From: Deltaproteobacteria bacterium
GTDB lineage: Bacteria > Myxococcota_C > UBA6777
DNA length: 64,000 bases
Assembly (NCBI GenBank): GCA_006226375.1
Contig: SBHC01000075.1
Span: 62,001-126,000, forward strand
Reading direction: 5' to 3'
Position numbers and translations under genes: made by a program. How positions within the stretch are numbered: position 1 is the stretch's first letter; each line of letters opens with the position of its first letter. This document shows, piece after piece, positions 26,519 through 34,738 of this stretch. The notes under the pieces are model-generated. The model did not search any database. It saw only the letters and a program-made list of their open reading frames with translations, and was not told the DNA's origin.

Positions 26519-27949
26519 TTAGGACTTCTTCCCGAACCAGACGTCTTCGGTCAGCATTTGCTTGCCGTTTGCGGTGGCAGAAGACTGCATCAACGTTTCA
26601 CCGCGAGCGTTCTGGACGTCGTTCTTCTTGACGTTGATTTCGGTAATGCCCAAACCGGCGAGGTCTTGGAGTTCACCGTCATCGACTTTGGCGTCGCCGT
26701 TATCGACCCACATTTGTAGACCTTGGAGCTCTTGACCGGTCAGCTTGCCGTCACCGTTGGCATCGCGGGCTGCCAGCTTGTCGTAGCCGTTGGCGAACTT
26801 GCCACCTTCGTCACCAAAGAGACGCTTGCCGTTCATGTCGGTAGCAGCGCGGCCATCGGAGTTGTCCACGAGGAGTCCGTCGCCTTTGCCGTCCATCCAC
26901 TCGATGGTGTCTTTCTTTCCATCACCGTCGATGTCGAATTGCACCGTACGGCCCATTTCGGTTCCAGCGTTGCGATTCTTTGCCGTGGTTTGACCGGTGG
27001 TGCCGAGTTTTCCGTCACCGTTCAGGTCGAAAGCAACGGGGCTAGCCACTTTGTCTTTGCCTTTCGGAGCCTTGTAGGTGCCGACTTCCTGACCTTGCTT
27101 GTTTTGAATCTCAAAGGTGCCGTTGCCCTGGGCGATAGCTTTGTACCCAGCCATGATCCCCTTGGTGAATTCGTAGTTGCCGCCGACCTTTTTGTAAGAT
27201 CCGTGGCTGGTGAGCCACTTTTTGCCGTCACAGTTCTTGATGTGGTCTGCAACCTTCTTGTCTGCGGGGTTCATTGCACCAGTGATGCCAGCGCCACCCA
27301 CGCCCATGCCGTTTCCTTCACCAGGAACTTGGGCCTTGTTGGCGCCTGCCTGACCGGCTGGGGGATTCACAGCGCCAGGAAGACGGGGCTGCATGTTGTT
27401 TTGAACCTGCTGTTGCTTGCCCATCAAGCCTTGAAGAAGCTGCTGCATTCGACCCAGTGATTGCTGGACCAAGCCAAGAAGCTTCTGCACCATTTGCTGG
27501 TTGTTTTGGAAGTACTGACCGAGTTGTTGGGCAGCAGGACCTTGTCGTCCAGGCAATCCAGGGAACTGAGTGGGGAAAGGAACTTGAGAGGGGTTCTGAG
27601 CAAATCCGCCAGGTCCCAAGATGTTGTTCATCTTGTTGAGGCATTGACCCATGTGGTTCAGGGTGCCGGGCATTTGATTCATGAACCCAACGTTCTGCAT
27701 CGGGTTTTGACCGAGGGGAGAGAGAAACCCGTTGCGGTTCATGTTGCCCCATTGGGCACCAAACATGGCTCCAAATCCTTGCCCAGGAGCACCACCCATC
27801 GAAAATGACGGCTGGTTCACCATTTGAGCAAAGTTATTCAGCTGCTGACCGAGCTGAGGGGAGCTTCCCCACTGGGCCATTCCTTGGCCCATAGCGTTCT
27901 GAAAAGCGGCAAAAAAGATGGGGTTGTTGCGAGCCTGTTGAACAAACAT
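26519..27949 (-). CDS. Q/N/G/M-rich protein with C-terminal EF-hand-type calcium-binding region
   Basis: 476 residues without a signal peptide. About 1-215 is rich in Gln, Asn, Gly, Met and Pro with no evident fold (prion-like composition), including a helical Gln/Leu stretch near 139-186. The C-terminal part has DxDG calcium loops at 308-313 (DLNGDG) and 339-344 (DIDGDG) and a full EF-hand loop at 396-407 (DANGDGKLTGQE). Its layout (FDLNGDG ... DGLLVDN ... LFGDEGG ... NGYDKLAARD) matches a domain found in large secreted calcium-binding proteins. Tandem CRP-type sites lie upstream and a strong terminator follows. AGGAGAG precedes the ATG. The role is unknown; a calcium-responsive assembly or secreted matrix protein is possible. 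Confidence 0.8.
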   Translation of the reverse strand: MFVQQARNNPIFFAAFQNAMGQGMAQWGSSPQLGQQLNNFAQMVNQPSFSMGGAPGQGFGAMFGAQWGNMNRNGFLSPLGQNPMQNVGFMNQMPGTLNHMGQCLNKMNNILGPGGFAQNPSQVPFPTQFPGLPGRQGPAAQQLGQYFQNNQQMVQKLLGLVQQSLGRMQQLLQGLMGKQQQVQNNMQPRLPGAVNPPAGQAGANKAQVPGEGNGMGVGGAGITGAMNPADKKVADHIKNCDGKKWLTSHGSYKKVGGNYEFTKGIMAGYKAIAQGNGTFEIQNKQGQEVGTYKAPKGKDKVASPVAFDLNGDGKLGTTGQTTAKNRNAGTEMGRTVQFDIDGDGKKDTIEWMDGKGDGLLVDNSDGRAATDMNGKRLFGDEGGKFANGYDKLAARDANGDGKLTGQELQGLQMWVDNGDAKVDDGELQDLAGLGITEINVKKNDVQNARGETLMQSSATANGKQMLTEDVWFGKKS

Positions 27950-28054
27950 GGTTCTCTCCTGTGACGGTTCTATCGTTCCGTGATATCCGTTAGTTTCTAT
28001 GCTTCATAGGACGCTGCACATCCTAGGGGTATCGAAGTCGCATTCAGAGCCGCT

Positions 28055-28093
28055 TGTGATGTAGCTCAATGAATGTCTGTGATGTAACTCACA
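28055..28093 (-). promoter_or_regulatory. Tandem CRP-type operators with -10 element for the EF-hand gene
   Basis: TGTGATGTAACTCACA (28078-28093) is a perfect TGTGA-N6-TCACA site. TGTGATGTAGCTCAAT (28055-28070) is a close copy whose centre lies 23 bp nearer the gene. On the minus strand, GATACC at 28033-28028 lies exactly 29.5 bp from the centre of the nearer site, which is the -41.5 class II geometry. Transcription would start near 28021, about 72 bases before the ATG at 27949. Confidence 0.6.
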
Positions 28094-28173
28094 TGTTGGT
28101 TTCACTAGGAGGTATCGGCACTGCGCAAATTCAGTTGCGGCCTTTTTTAGAAAAAATACGGAAAGAAGGAGAA

Positions 28174-29928
28174 CTAGAATGGGTACAGAATCGCACCATA
28201 GGCAGGAATAGCAGGGAGTTTAAGCGTATTGCCTCCCTCCGAATTTAAAGTCACAGACTTTCCTGACAGGAGGTCTTTTTGTTCGCCGGATGGAAGAGAA
28301 GTCAACGAAGAATCCCAGGTTGCAGTGGACGCCGAAACCGAACTGTCAGAAACATTTAAGACCACAAGGATTTGAGAACCCTTGTACGAGCGGACATATG
28401 AAAGAACGCTAGGTTCCGAGGATTCAAGCAGAGTGAGCTTGCCGTACTTCAGCGTGTCATTTCCATTTCGCAGCCGGATCAGCTTTTTGTAGTGGGCCAG
28501 CAGTGAGGAGTCATCCTTCGATTGGGTCTCCACGGAGACCGTATCCTGGCTTCCCGACAAGCGACCCCACGGCAAACCTTTGGAAAAGCCAGCTTGCTTG
28601 GAGGTGTCCCACTGCATCGGAGAGCGCTTGCTCTTGTCGCCCTGCTCTGCTGAATTGCCCAACCCAATTTCATCGCCGTAGTACACAAACGGCGTCCCAG
28701 GTTGAGTCATCAACAAGGTGGCGGCTAGTTTGGAAGCGTTCCATGATTTCCCCAGCCTTGGGTGGAGCCTCTTGAGGTCATGGTTGCTCAAGATAGGCGC
28801 GTTGAAGTTAAGCTCGTTGTAATGCGAAAGAAGTTGTCCCAAAGCCTGTCGGATGTTGGTCACACGGTTTCGCTGAAACGCCCGCTCGACAGCATCAACC
28901 AATTCAAAGTGGAAGCAGAGGTCCATCTCGTCCCCTTGGCCAAAGTAACGAGCTACCTCTGCAGTGGTGGTCCAGGCTTCCCCTACGAACAGGACGTCCT
29001 TCTTGACCGACTGAGCGTAGGCAACAAAGTCTTGGAGGACACCATGGGTGGAAGAGGAGTCGGTCTGCTTGTCCTTTCCTTCTGCAACCAGATAGCGAAT
29101 GGCATCCAGACGAAACCCATCAACACCTTTGTCCAACCAAAACTTAATGACATCTTTGAAAGCATCCCGCACCTGACTGTTTTCGAGGTTGAGGTCAGGC
29201 ATCGACGACGAAAACACTCCATAGAAATACCAGGCCCCCAGAGCATGCCAGGGCGATTGTCCTGTGGTGAACGGGTGCTCCCACTCTAACTTTTGGTCGG
29301 ACCATACATACCAATCTCGTTTGGCAGACGTCGCAGACGTCGAAGCATCCTGAAACCACGGGTGATTCCGAGACGAATGATTGATCACGAGATCCAGGAT
29401 GACTTTGATGCCTCGCTTGTGGGCATCGTCCAAAAGAGCCTGAAAATCAGCCATGCTTCCATAAACTGGATCGAGGGCTTTGTAGTCCTGAACGTCATAA
29501 CCATGGTACGAACCGGACTTAAAAATGGGAGTCAGCCAAATACCGGAGACTTTAAGATCCGAGGTAGTCTCCGATTTTCCAGTGTTGAGGTGATCAAGAC
29601 GTTGCTGGATGCCCTTGAGATCCCCCACACCATCCCCGTTGGAATCCATATAGCTCCGTGGGAAGATCTGATACATCACAGCGCCACCGTACCAGGTAGA
29701 AGAATAAGGAACATGCTTGGAGACAAAGGGAACCTTCTCGGAAAGTACTCCTTCCGGAGTGGAAGAAGCATCAACACCGCCCCCCCCCTCAAGATCGGCA
29801 TGTTCAGCCTGCACAATCTTTTCCGAGCCTGTCCCCAGCACATCGCTACACGACGCAAAGCATAGCAACAAGCCAACGTAGCTAACACATAGGAATCCGA
29901 AGAGAAGTCGTTTCATAAGCCTACTCAT
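28174..29928 (-). CDS. GH13 alpha-amylase-family lipoprotein
   Basis: A 584-residue (beta/alpha)8-barrel glycosidase that acts on alpha-glucans. The N-terminus is a signal sequence ending in a lipobox-like FASC, so the enzyme is likely lipid-anchored outside the cytoplasm. GH13 regions are clear: DLVINHSS, catalytic Asp275 in DGFRLDAIRY, Glu317 in FVGEAW, Asp384 in LSNHD. The overall sequence (YQIFPRSYMDSNGDGVGDLKGI ... TPFVYYGDEIG ... SPMQWD) resembles alpha-glucosidase/amylase subfamilies. A beta-sandwich domain closes the protein. It is the last gene of a five-gene operon, 9 bp after the aminotransferase gene, with GAGAAG before the ATG. Confidence 0.93.
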   Translation of the reverse strand: MSRLMKRLLFGFLCVSYVGLLLCFASCSDVLGTGSEKIVQAEHADLEGGGGVDASSTPEGVLSEKVPFVSKHVPYSSTWYGGAVMYQIFPRSYMDSNGDGVGDLKGIQQRLDHLNTGKSETTSDLKVSGIWLTPIFKSGSYHGYDVQDYKALDPVYGSMADFQALLDDAHKRGIKVILDLVINHSSRNHPWFQDASTSATSAKRDWYVWSDQKLEWEHPFTTGQSPWHALGAWYFYGVFSSSMPDLNLENSQVRDAFKDVIKFWLDKGVDGFRLDAIRYLVAEGKDKQTDSSSTHGVLQDFVAYAQSVKKDVLFVGEAWTTTAEVARYFGQGDEMDLCFHFELVDAVERAFQRNRVTNIRQALGQLLSHYNELNFNAPILSNHDLKRLHPRLGKSWNASKLAATLLMTQPGTPFVYYGDEIGLGNSAEQGDKSKRSPMQWDTSKQAGFSKGLPWGRLSGSQDTVSVETQSKDDSSLLAHYKKLIRLRNGNDTLKYGKLTLLESSEPSVLSYVRSYKGSQILVVLNVSDSSVSASTATWDSSLTSLPSGEQKDLLSGKSVTLNSEGGNTLKLPAIPAYGAILYPF

Positions 29929-29937
29929 TTGCTTCTC

Positions 29938-30771
29938 TCAAGGTAACAGTGTGAGATTGTCGGAGATCCAACCCTGAAAGGCGTCAAACAGTTGACGAGT
30001 AAAGGGTCCAGGCTTCCCCTTGCCAATGACAACCCCATCCATCTCTGTAACAGGCAACACCACACGACTTGTGCTTGTGAGAAAGGCTTCGTTCAACAAA
30101 GCCAGGTCGTTAATGTTCACAGGCTCCGTTACCACGGGAAGAACCGACGGGGCAAGCTTCAAGACGACTTTCATCGTCAACCCATGCAACACCCCTTTAA
30201 CGGCCGTGTAGAGCACCCCGTCTTTGATCGCAAAGAAGTTACTGTCCAAGCCTTCGAGGAAGTGTCCTTCTCCATCCAGCAACAAGCCGGTATGAATTCC
30301 GTCAGGTAGTTGAGACTTGGCCTTGTCTCGTTGCCTTGCCCAGTTGACGTCTTTGATTTCTGGTTGGTCACGCCGAAGCTCAGGGAGAGTGACACAACGA
30401 ACGCCCTTCCACCGCACATCGTCGGGGACCTCTTCGTACAATTCCAGCGCGACCACCGCACGTTTGGGGTATGCAGCGGGAACAAACCAACGAAAGCGAC
30501 TTGTCTCCCAGCCTGTGTCTTTGACGAGCAGAGAGAGGGCGCGCAGAATGACTTCTTCCTGAATCGTAGGGGCCACATTCAACCCTTGCAATGATGTTTG
30601 AATACGCTCTACGTGTTCAGGCCAGAGCAAGACGCCGTTGTGATGGTAGATATGCCCCACAGAGTAGACGCCCTCACCTTGTTCCAAAGCGAAGACATCC
30701 TCCATGCTTGTGACTCGTACCCGGTGAATCGACCCATCCTCGGTCACAGTGCAACATTTGGGTGATGGCAC
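29938..30771 (-). CDS. PLP-dependent class IV aminotransferase (branched-chain / D-amino-acid / ADC-lyase type)
   Basis: A 277-residue fold-type IV PLP enzyme. The Schiff-base Lys is in EIKDVNWARQRDKA and the conserved Glu in FLEGLDSNFFAI; the phosphate-binding segment is LHGLTMKVVLKLA. This family includes IlvE, D-alanine aminotransferase and aminodeoxychorismate lyase (PabC). Sequence alone does not separate them, and 277 residues fits PabC or Dat as well as a short IlvE. Start is GTG 30771, two bases after the stop of the LETM1-like gene, so translation is probably coupled. Confidence 0.87.
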   Translation of the reverse strand: MPSPKCCTVTEDGSIHRVRVTSMEDVFALEQGEGVYSVGHIYHHNGVLLWPEHVERIQTSLQGLNVAPTIQEEVILRALSLLVKDTGWETSRFRWFVPAAYPKRAVVALELYEEVPDDVRWKGVRCVTLPELRRDQPEIKDVNWARQRDKAKSQLPDGIHTGLLLDGEGHFLEGLDSNFFAIKDGVLYTAVKGVLHGLTMKVVLKLAPSVLPVVTEPVNINDLALLNEAFLTSTSRVVLPVTEMDGVVIGKGKPGPFTRQLFDAFQGWISDNLTLLP

Positions 30772-30773
30772 GT

Positions 30774-31604
30774 TCAGCCTTCTTTCTTGGTTTCCCCACT
30801 CCCCTGCATACCCGCAGCAGCTGTTTGTGTAGAACCCACGTTCACCGACGCTGATTCCTTCGCTGCGTTTGCACCGGGAACTTCGGGGCCGTTTTCAACC
30901 ACCACCTGAAGATCAACTTCGGCTGTTTTGGCGGGAGGTCGCAAATCTGGCACCAACTCCCAAGGCAACATCTTTGAAAGAAGGGGAAGCAACAACGAAC
31001 CACCTGGAGCAAGAAACAACGCCAACGCTGGAACCAACCTCGCCATCTTGGCGACCTGTCCAAGAGCTTCGGACATTTCCGTTTCGGAAACTTTTTCGCC
31101 CACGGACATCCGGTACATGATGCCCATGCTCTTTTGATTTTCTTGCATTTGGAACACAAGGATTTCACGGTTGCTTTCCAACACGCCGCGCAACCAGGGG
31201 ACACCTACGTTTTCCCTGTAGTCGGAGTCTGCGAGAAAGCGGGTGGTGTTGACCACAGAACCCACAACCGTTTCTCCGACCATGACAACACCGTCCTTGA
31301 CCATGACGGAGCCTTCCACAGCCTTTCCACCCACAAACAGGACGCCATCTCGGAGAACACCGACAGCGCCCGAGACTTGATCGACCACCAGCTCTCCTGT
31401 GTGTTCGACCGTGTGAAGTACCAGCTTCCCGCTGTCGGACAGGCTGTCCCAGAGAAACTTGCTCCCGGTGCTTACAGAATGCACCATGGTCTGCGCGCCT
31501 TGTTTGAGCAAGTCACCGGAGGCTCGGGCCTGAATCATGATCTCATCGGCCAGCTGCTGTAACATTCCCAACGGTTTTTTTCCGGATTTTGAGTCACCAG
31601 ACAC
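30774..31604 (-). CDS. LETM1-like domain protein
   Basis: 276 residues. The N-terminal 130 residues are a Val/Gly-rich amphipathic region with repeated short beta-like units (VLRDGVLFVGGKAVEGSVMV style). Near 185-225 lies ARLVPALALFLAPGGSLLLPLLSKMLPWELVPD, closely resembling the membrane motif of LETM1 proteins (mitochondrial cation/proton or ribosome-associated inner-membrane proteins). The C-terminal tail is Ala/Gly/Ser-rich and disordered. Bacterial LETM1-like proteins are poorly studied. Start GTG 31604 has AAGGGAG 7 bases upstream; it lies 11 bp after the cNMP-binding protein gene, in the same operon. Confidence 0.7.
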   Translation of the reverse strand: MSGDSKSGKKPLGMLQQLADEIMIQARASGDLLKQGAQTMVHSVSTGSKFLWDSLSDSGKLVLHTVEHTGELVVDQVSGAVGVLRDGVLFVGGKAVEGSVMVKDGVVMVGETVVGSVVNTTRFLADSDYRENVGVPWLRGVLESNREILVFQMQENQKSMGIMYRMSVGEKVSETEMSEALGQVAKMARLVPALALFLAPGGSLLLPLLSKMLPWELVPDLRPPAKTAEVDLQVVVENGPEVPGANAAKESASVNVGSTQTAAAGMQGSGETKKEG

Positions 31605-31615
31605 GGCAGGCTCCC

Positions 31616-32344
31616 TTAGTTACGAAGGTCGTCTTCATCGACAAAGTGGACTTCATCCAGCAACGCTCCCTGAGCGGAGATGGAGCGGTCTGTTTGCTTG
31701 AGAAGTTCGAGAAGATCGGGTGTGGTATCACCACCTTCTTGTTGAGGTTGTGACGCAGAAGCCGCTTGAGGATCGATGGCCGCTTGTTCGCCAGTGGAAC
31801 GCTTGGACTTGAAGTCGGTCATGTTGATGTAGACGGCGTTGGAGGCGGTGTCAGTTCGTTTCACCCCCTGAACGACGGCGGAGTGGTCTTCGGAGGTCGC
31901 CAAGTCAGAGAGGCGACTCATCGCATTCCGGATCTGGCGGACGAGGTTCACACTGACGACTTCCAGGAATGACAAAGCCCATGGGACCTGGTGTTCCAGC
32001 GCCCATAAGAAAGGTTCCCGGTGAAGACTAAGAAGCTCCACGTCGGTCGTGGCCTTCACATTCGCCGTCCGCGACTGGCCAGCGACGAGGCCAGTTTGGC
32101 CGATGATGATGCGGGAGTTAAGCTCGGCCAAATGAACACGTCGGCCGTCGGGAAGATCTTTGCTTATCTCCACAGCACCACCCAACAGCAGATAACAGCT
32201 ATCTCCGTCGTCACCTTCGCGGCAAATCTGCGTACCTTGTTTGTATCGCAGCGAGCGCATCTGCTTGTACATCTGGGCCAGATCTTTGTCGCCCAGGTGC
32301 ATCAACTCTTGAAAGGACCGGAGGATTTTAAAGGATTGACTCAT
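31616..32344 (-). CDS. Cyclic-nucleotide-binding domain protein without DNA-binding domain (first of a pair)
   Basis: 242 residues. About 10-125 is a CRP-type cNMP-binding beta-barrel. The phosphate-binding cassette reads IIGQTGLVAGQSRTA (80-94): the ligand Arg is present, but the usual FGE Glu is Gln. The remaining 110 residues are hydrophilic and low-complexity (Ser/Gln/Thr/Asp) with no helix-turn-helix, so it is not a transcription factor. It begins 2 bp after the stop of a second cNMP-binding gene. Possible ligands are cAMP, cGMP or c-di-GMP. A membrane cyclase is encoded 13 kb away. Confidence 0.85.
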   Translation of the reverse strand: MSQSFKILRSFQELMHLGDKDLAQMYKQMRSLRYKQGTQICREGDDGDSCYLLLGGAVEISKDLPDGRRVHLAELNSRIIIGQTGLVAGQSRTANVKATTDVELLSLHREPFLWALEHQVPWALSFLEVVSVNLVRQIRNAMSRLSDLATSEDHSAVVQGVKRTDTASNAVYINMTDFKSKRSTGEQAAIDPQAASASQPQQEGGDTTPDLLELLKQTDRSISAQGALLDEVHFVDEDDLRN

Positions 32345-32346
32345 CG

Positions 32347-32853
32347 TTATTCTTTGCGTCCTTTCCGGAAAAGTCGATTGAAGAGGCCTTTGAACACGCC
32401 AGGCTTGTTGGCTGGCCCTGCCACCTCTGTCTGCACCAATCGATTGATTTCATCCAGCCGTTCACACATAAGCACTGTCAGACTTTGAATGAGCTTGACC
32501 GCGGCCTGGTTGCCTTGATGAAGCAAAGTCCACACAGCAGGTCGCGCCAACTCGTACAGCACTCCTTTGGAGTGGGCCTGAGCAGAAGCGGAGCGAATGC
32601 CAGGATCAAACAAGACCATTTCGCCCAAAATGTGGGGGCCTTGTCGCATAGCAATCTGGACTTCACCGCGCATCACCTGCACTTTGCCCGAAGCAATCAG
32701 CAGAATGGAGTCGCCATGAATCCCCTCTTGGAGCAACAAATCGCCGTTGGCAAACTCACGCCGCTCTGCATGGGACAGCAGCGTCGCCAGCTCAGCCTCG
32801 GTTAAGAACCCCAACACCCGGTCTTTACGCAATTGAGACAGTTCTTGTGACAT
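32347..32853 (-). CDS. Cyclic-nucleotide-binding domain protein without DNA-binding domain (second of a pair)
   Basis: 168 residues. The cNMP-binding barrel occupies about 5-120, with a complete phosphate-binding cassette ILGEMVLFDPGIRSAS (Glu78 and Arg87 present). A helical segment and a basic tail (FKGLFNRLFRKGRKE) follow; no DNA-binding domain. The start at 32853 (MSQELS) is chosen because homology begins there and GGGGA lies about 10 bases upstream; the open frame to 32958 has no ribosome site. It is the first gene of a five-gene operon, under a -24/-12 type promoter and a palindrome. Confidence 0.85.
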   Translation of the reverse strand: MSQELSQLRKDRVLGFLTEAELATLLSHAERREFANGDLLLQEGIHGDSILLIASGKVQVMRGEVQIAMRQGPHILGEMVLFDPGIRSASAQAHSKGVLYELARPAVWTLLHQGNQAAVKLIQSLTVLMCERLDEINRLVQTEVAGPANKPGVFKGLFNRLFRKGRKE

Positions 32854-32883
32854 CGGTTTTGGCTTTTCCCCTAGAAAAGTGGT

Positions 32884-32900
32884 GGATAAGTCACTTATCC
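32884..32900. promoter_or_regulatory. 17-bp perfect palindrome GGATAAGT-C-ACTTATCC
   Basis: Two exact 8-bp arms around one central base, 31-47 bp before the start of the first cNMP-binding gene and downstream of its predicted transcription start. This is the form expected of a dimeric repressor operator, or of a short RNA hairpin in the leader. Confidence 0.45.
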
Positions 32901-32927
32901 GAATAGCAGAAAGCGGCCCTCTCTGCA

Positions 32928-32943
32928 AGCAACCACAGAGCCA
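32928..32943 (-). promoter_or_regulatory. Sigma-54 (-24/-12) promoter for the cNMP operon
   Basis: On the minus strand, TGGCTCTGTGGTTGCT fits the -24/-12 consensus with correct spacing and a perfect TTGCT; one base of TGGCAC differs. Transcription would start near 32918, about 65 bases before the start codon at 32853. Confidence 0.5.
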
Positions 32944-33181
32944 AAGAAGCCAATCCATCCACGGGTTTCTCTCGCGCCAAAGGCCGACCCCTTGAATCGC
33001 AAAAGTCCTTCTGCTAGGGTCCGACCGTTATCCACATCAAGAGTTGCATCATCGTGAATGTGCAGCCTCCTCCGCTCACATGAAGTGGGGCCCATCGTTG
33101 GAATGACGAGCCCAACCGGTTTCCCGTCTGAATCCCCCAAGAGGAACACCTTCGCGATACTTAAGCAACAGCGAGGCAATT

Positions 33182-34738
33182 ATGTCGGAATTTCAAACCA
33201 ATTCACTCCGAATGTTATGGATTCAATACCGCGGCTTCGTCATTTTGGCTGCAGCCGCGGGGTTGTTCATCAGCGTGGGTGTGTTCTTGAACAAGTCATT
33301 CATCAACGTCCCAGAAGGACACTTGATGGTTCTTGTTCGCAAGACAGGGATGGACCTTAAACCCGGTCAAGTCATCACAGAAGATCCCAAACAAAAGGGA
33401 ATCCAACTCAAGACCTATGCAGAAGGTTGGCACTTCCTCAACCCTTATACCTGGGAAGCTATCATCATTCCGAAGCTGGAGATCCCCCCTGGCAAGGTAG
33501 GGATTCGCATCCGGCTCTATGGAAATCGACTGGAGCGAGGTCAGGTCATCGCCGGCAAAGACGCCAAGGGACAACCCCAAAAAGGCATCCTCTCCGGCCG
33601 ACTGCCTCCCGGTCGCTACTCGATCAACACATTTGCCTACAAGGTCGAACTTCACGACAAGATCACCGTACCACCCGGCCACCTTGGCGTCGTGATTCGA
33701 ACATCGGGAACGCGCCCCAAAGACCCCAATTTGTTTCTCACGTTGGACGGAGAACGTGGGGTCCAAAAGGCCACCCTCTCCGAAGGGGACCATTACATCA
33801 ATCCCTACGAGAAGAAGGTTGTCTCGGTTGACACACGGGCTCATAAGTTCGAGATGGTCGGGAAGCAGGGGATCACCTTCCCCTCCAAAGACGGCTTCAA
33901 GATCTCCATGGACGGCACCATCGAGTGGTACATCGACCGCACCCGTGCCTCGGAGGTGTTCGTCAAATACGTCGACAACAAATCCAGCGTCATCAACAAC
34001 ATTGTGAACAAGATCATCCTGCCCTATGCGCGGGGATTCAGCCGGATCGAAGGCTCCAAATACCTGGCCCGCGACTTCATTGGAGGCCAAACCCGGCAGC
34101 AATTCCAGGAAGAATTCCTCCATGGCATGCAGAAAGCCTGCGGAAGCCAGGGCATCATCATTCGCTCCGCTCTCGTCAAAAACGTGGTTCCACCCAACGG
34201 AATCGTAAAACCCATCATGCAACGAGAGATCGCCATTCGACTGCGTGAAAAGTACGTCCAGCAAATGGAGCGTGAAAAGCAACAGAAGCAGCTCTCCATC
34301 CAAAAGACGCTGCAGTCACGCGCACAAAAGGTCAACAAGGCTCAGGCAGATGTGGCTGTTTCTGTGACCCAAGCAGAGCAACGCAAAGAGGTCGCAATCA
34401 TTGAAGCCAAAAAGAAACTTCAGTACGCAGTTCTTCAGCTCAAGGCGGCGCAAAACGAAGCCCGCATCTTAATCGCGCAAGGCCAAGCCAAGGCAAAGGT
34501 CATTCGGCTCAAGAACAAAGCCAACGCAGAAGGTCTACGCAACTCCGTCCGAGCCTTTGGCAGCGGCGAAGCCTTCGTCCAATACCTCTTCTACAAGAAG
34601 CTAGCGCGCAGCTTTCAAAGCATCCTCTCCAACACCAACGGCCCCTTCCTTGAGGTGTTCAAGGACATGAGCCGAACCATTCACAAGAACAGCAAAGCGA
34701 ACCAGCCCGCTCCTGCGAAGCAAGGAGGTACCCGATGA
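33182..34738 (+). CDS. SPFH/Band-7 (prohibitin/flotillin-like) membrane protein A
   Basis: 518 residues: one N-terminal membrane helix (about 14-35), then a long SPFH domain (roughly 40-330) and a charged coiled-coil tail rich in Lys, Gln and Ala (about 345-450). Phrases such as GLVKNVVPPNGIVKPIMQREIAIR-like sequence near residue 335 are typical of prohibitin relatives. SPFH proteins form large oligomeric membrane cages and organise membrane proteases or lipid domains. It overlaps the next SPFH gene by ATGA, implying coupled synthesis and probably a hetero-oligomer. GAGG lies about 5 bases before the ATG. Confidence 0.85.
   Translation: MSEFQTNSLRMLWIQYRGFVILAAAAGLFISVGVFLNKSFINVPEGHLMVLVRKTGMDLKPGQVITEDPKQKGIQLKTYAEGWHFLNPYTWEAIIIPKLEIPPGKVGIRIRLYGNRLERGQVIAGKDAKGQPQKGILSGRLPPGRYSINTFAYKVELHDKITVPPGHLGVVIRTSGTRPKDPNLFLTLDGERGVQKATLSEGDHYINPYEKKVVSVDTRAHKFEMVGKQGITFPSKDGFKISMDGTIEWYIDRTRASEVFVKYVDNKSSVINNIVNKIILPYARGFSRIEGSKYLARDFIGGQTRQQFQEEFLHGMQKACGSQGIIIRSALVKNVVPPNGIVKPIMQREIAIRLREKYVQQMEREKQQKQLSIQKTLQSRAQKVNKAQADVAVSVTQAEQRKEVAIIEAKKKLQYAVLQLKAAQNEARILIAQGQAKAKVIRLKNKANAEGLRNSVRAFGSGEAFVQYLFYKKLARSFQSILSNTNGPFLEVFKDMSRTIHKNSKANQPAPAKQGGTR

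Larger units (their letters stand above)
32854..33181. other. Divergent intergenic region of 328 bp
   Basis: It separates the cNMP operon (minus) from the SPFH operon (plus). It contains the palindrome at 32884-32900, the sigma-54-type element at 32928-32943 on the minus strand and a perfect DnaA-type box TTATCCACA at 33028-33036. No promoter for the SPFH genes was recognised and no small gene is convincing. Confidence 0.5.

Noticed and set aside
28117-28148. A plus-strand hairpin (GGC, CGCAA / TTGCG, GCC) followed by six T, resembling a terminator or the end of a small RNA.
   Set aside because: No plus-strand gene or promoter precedes it, the stem has a 4-base bulge, and both neighbouring genes are on the minus strand.
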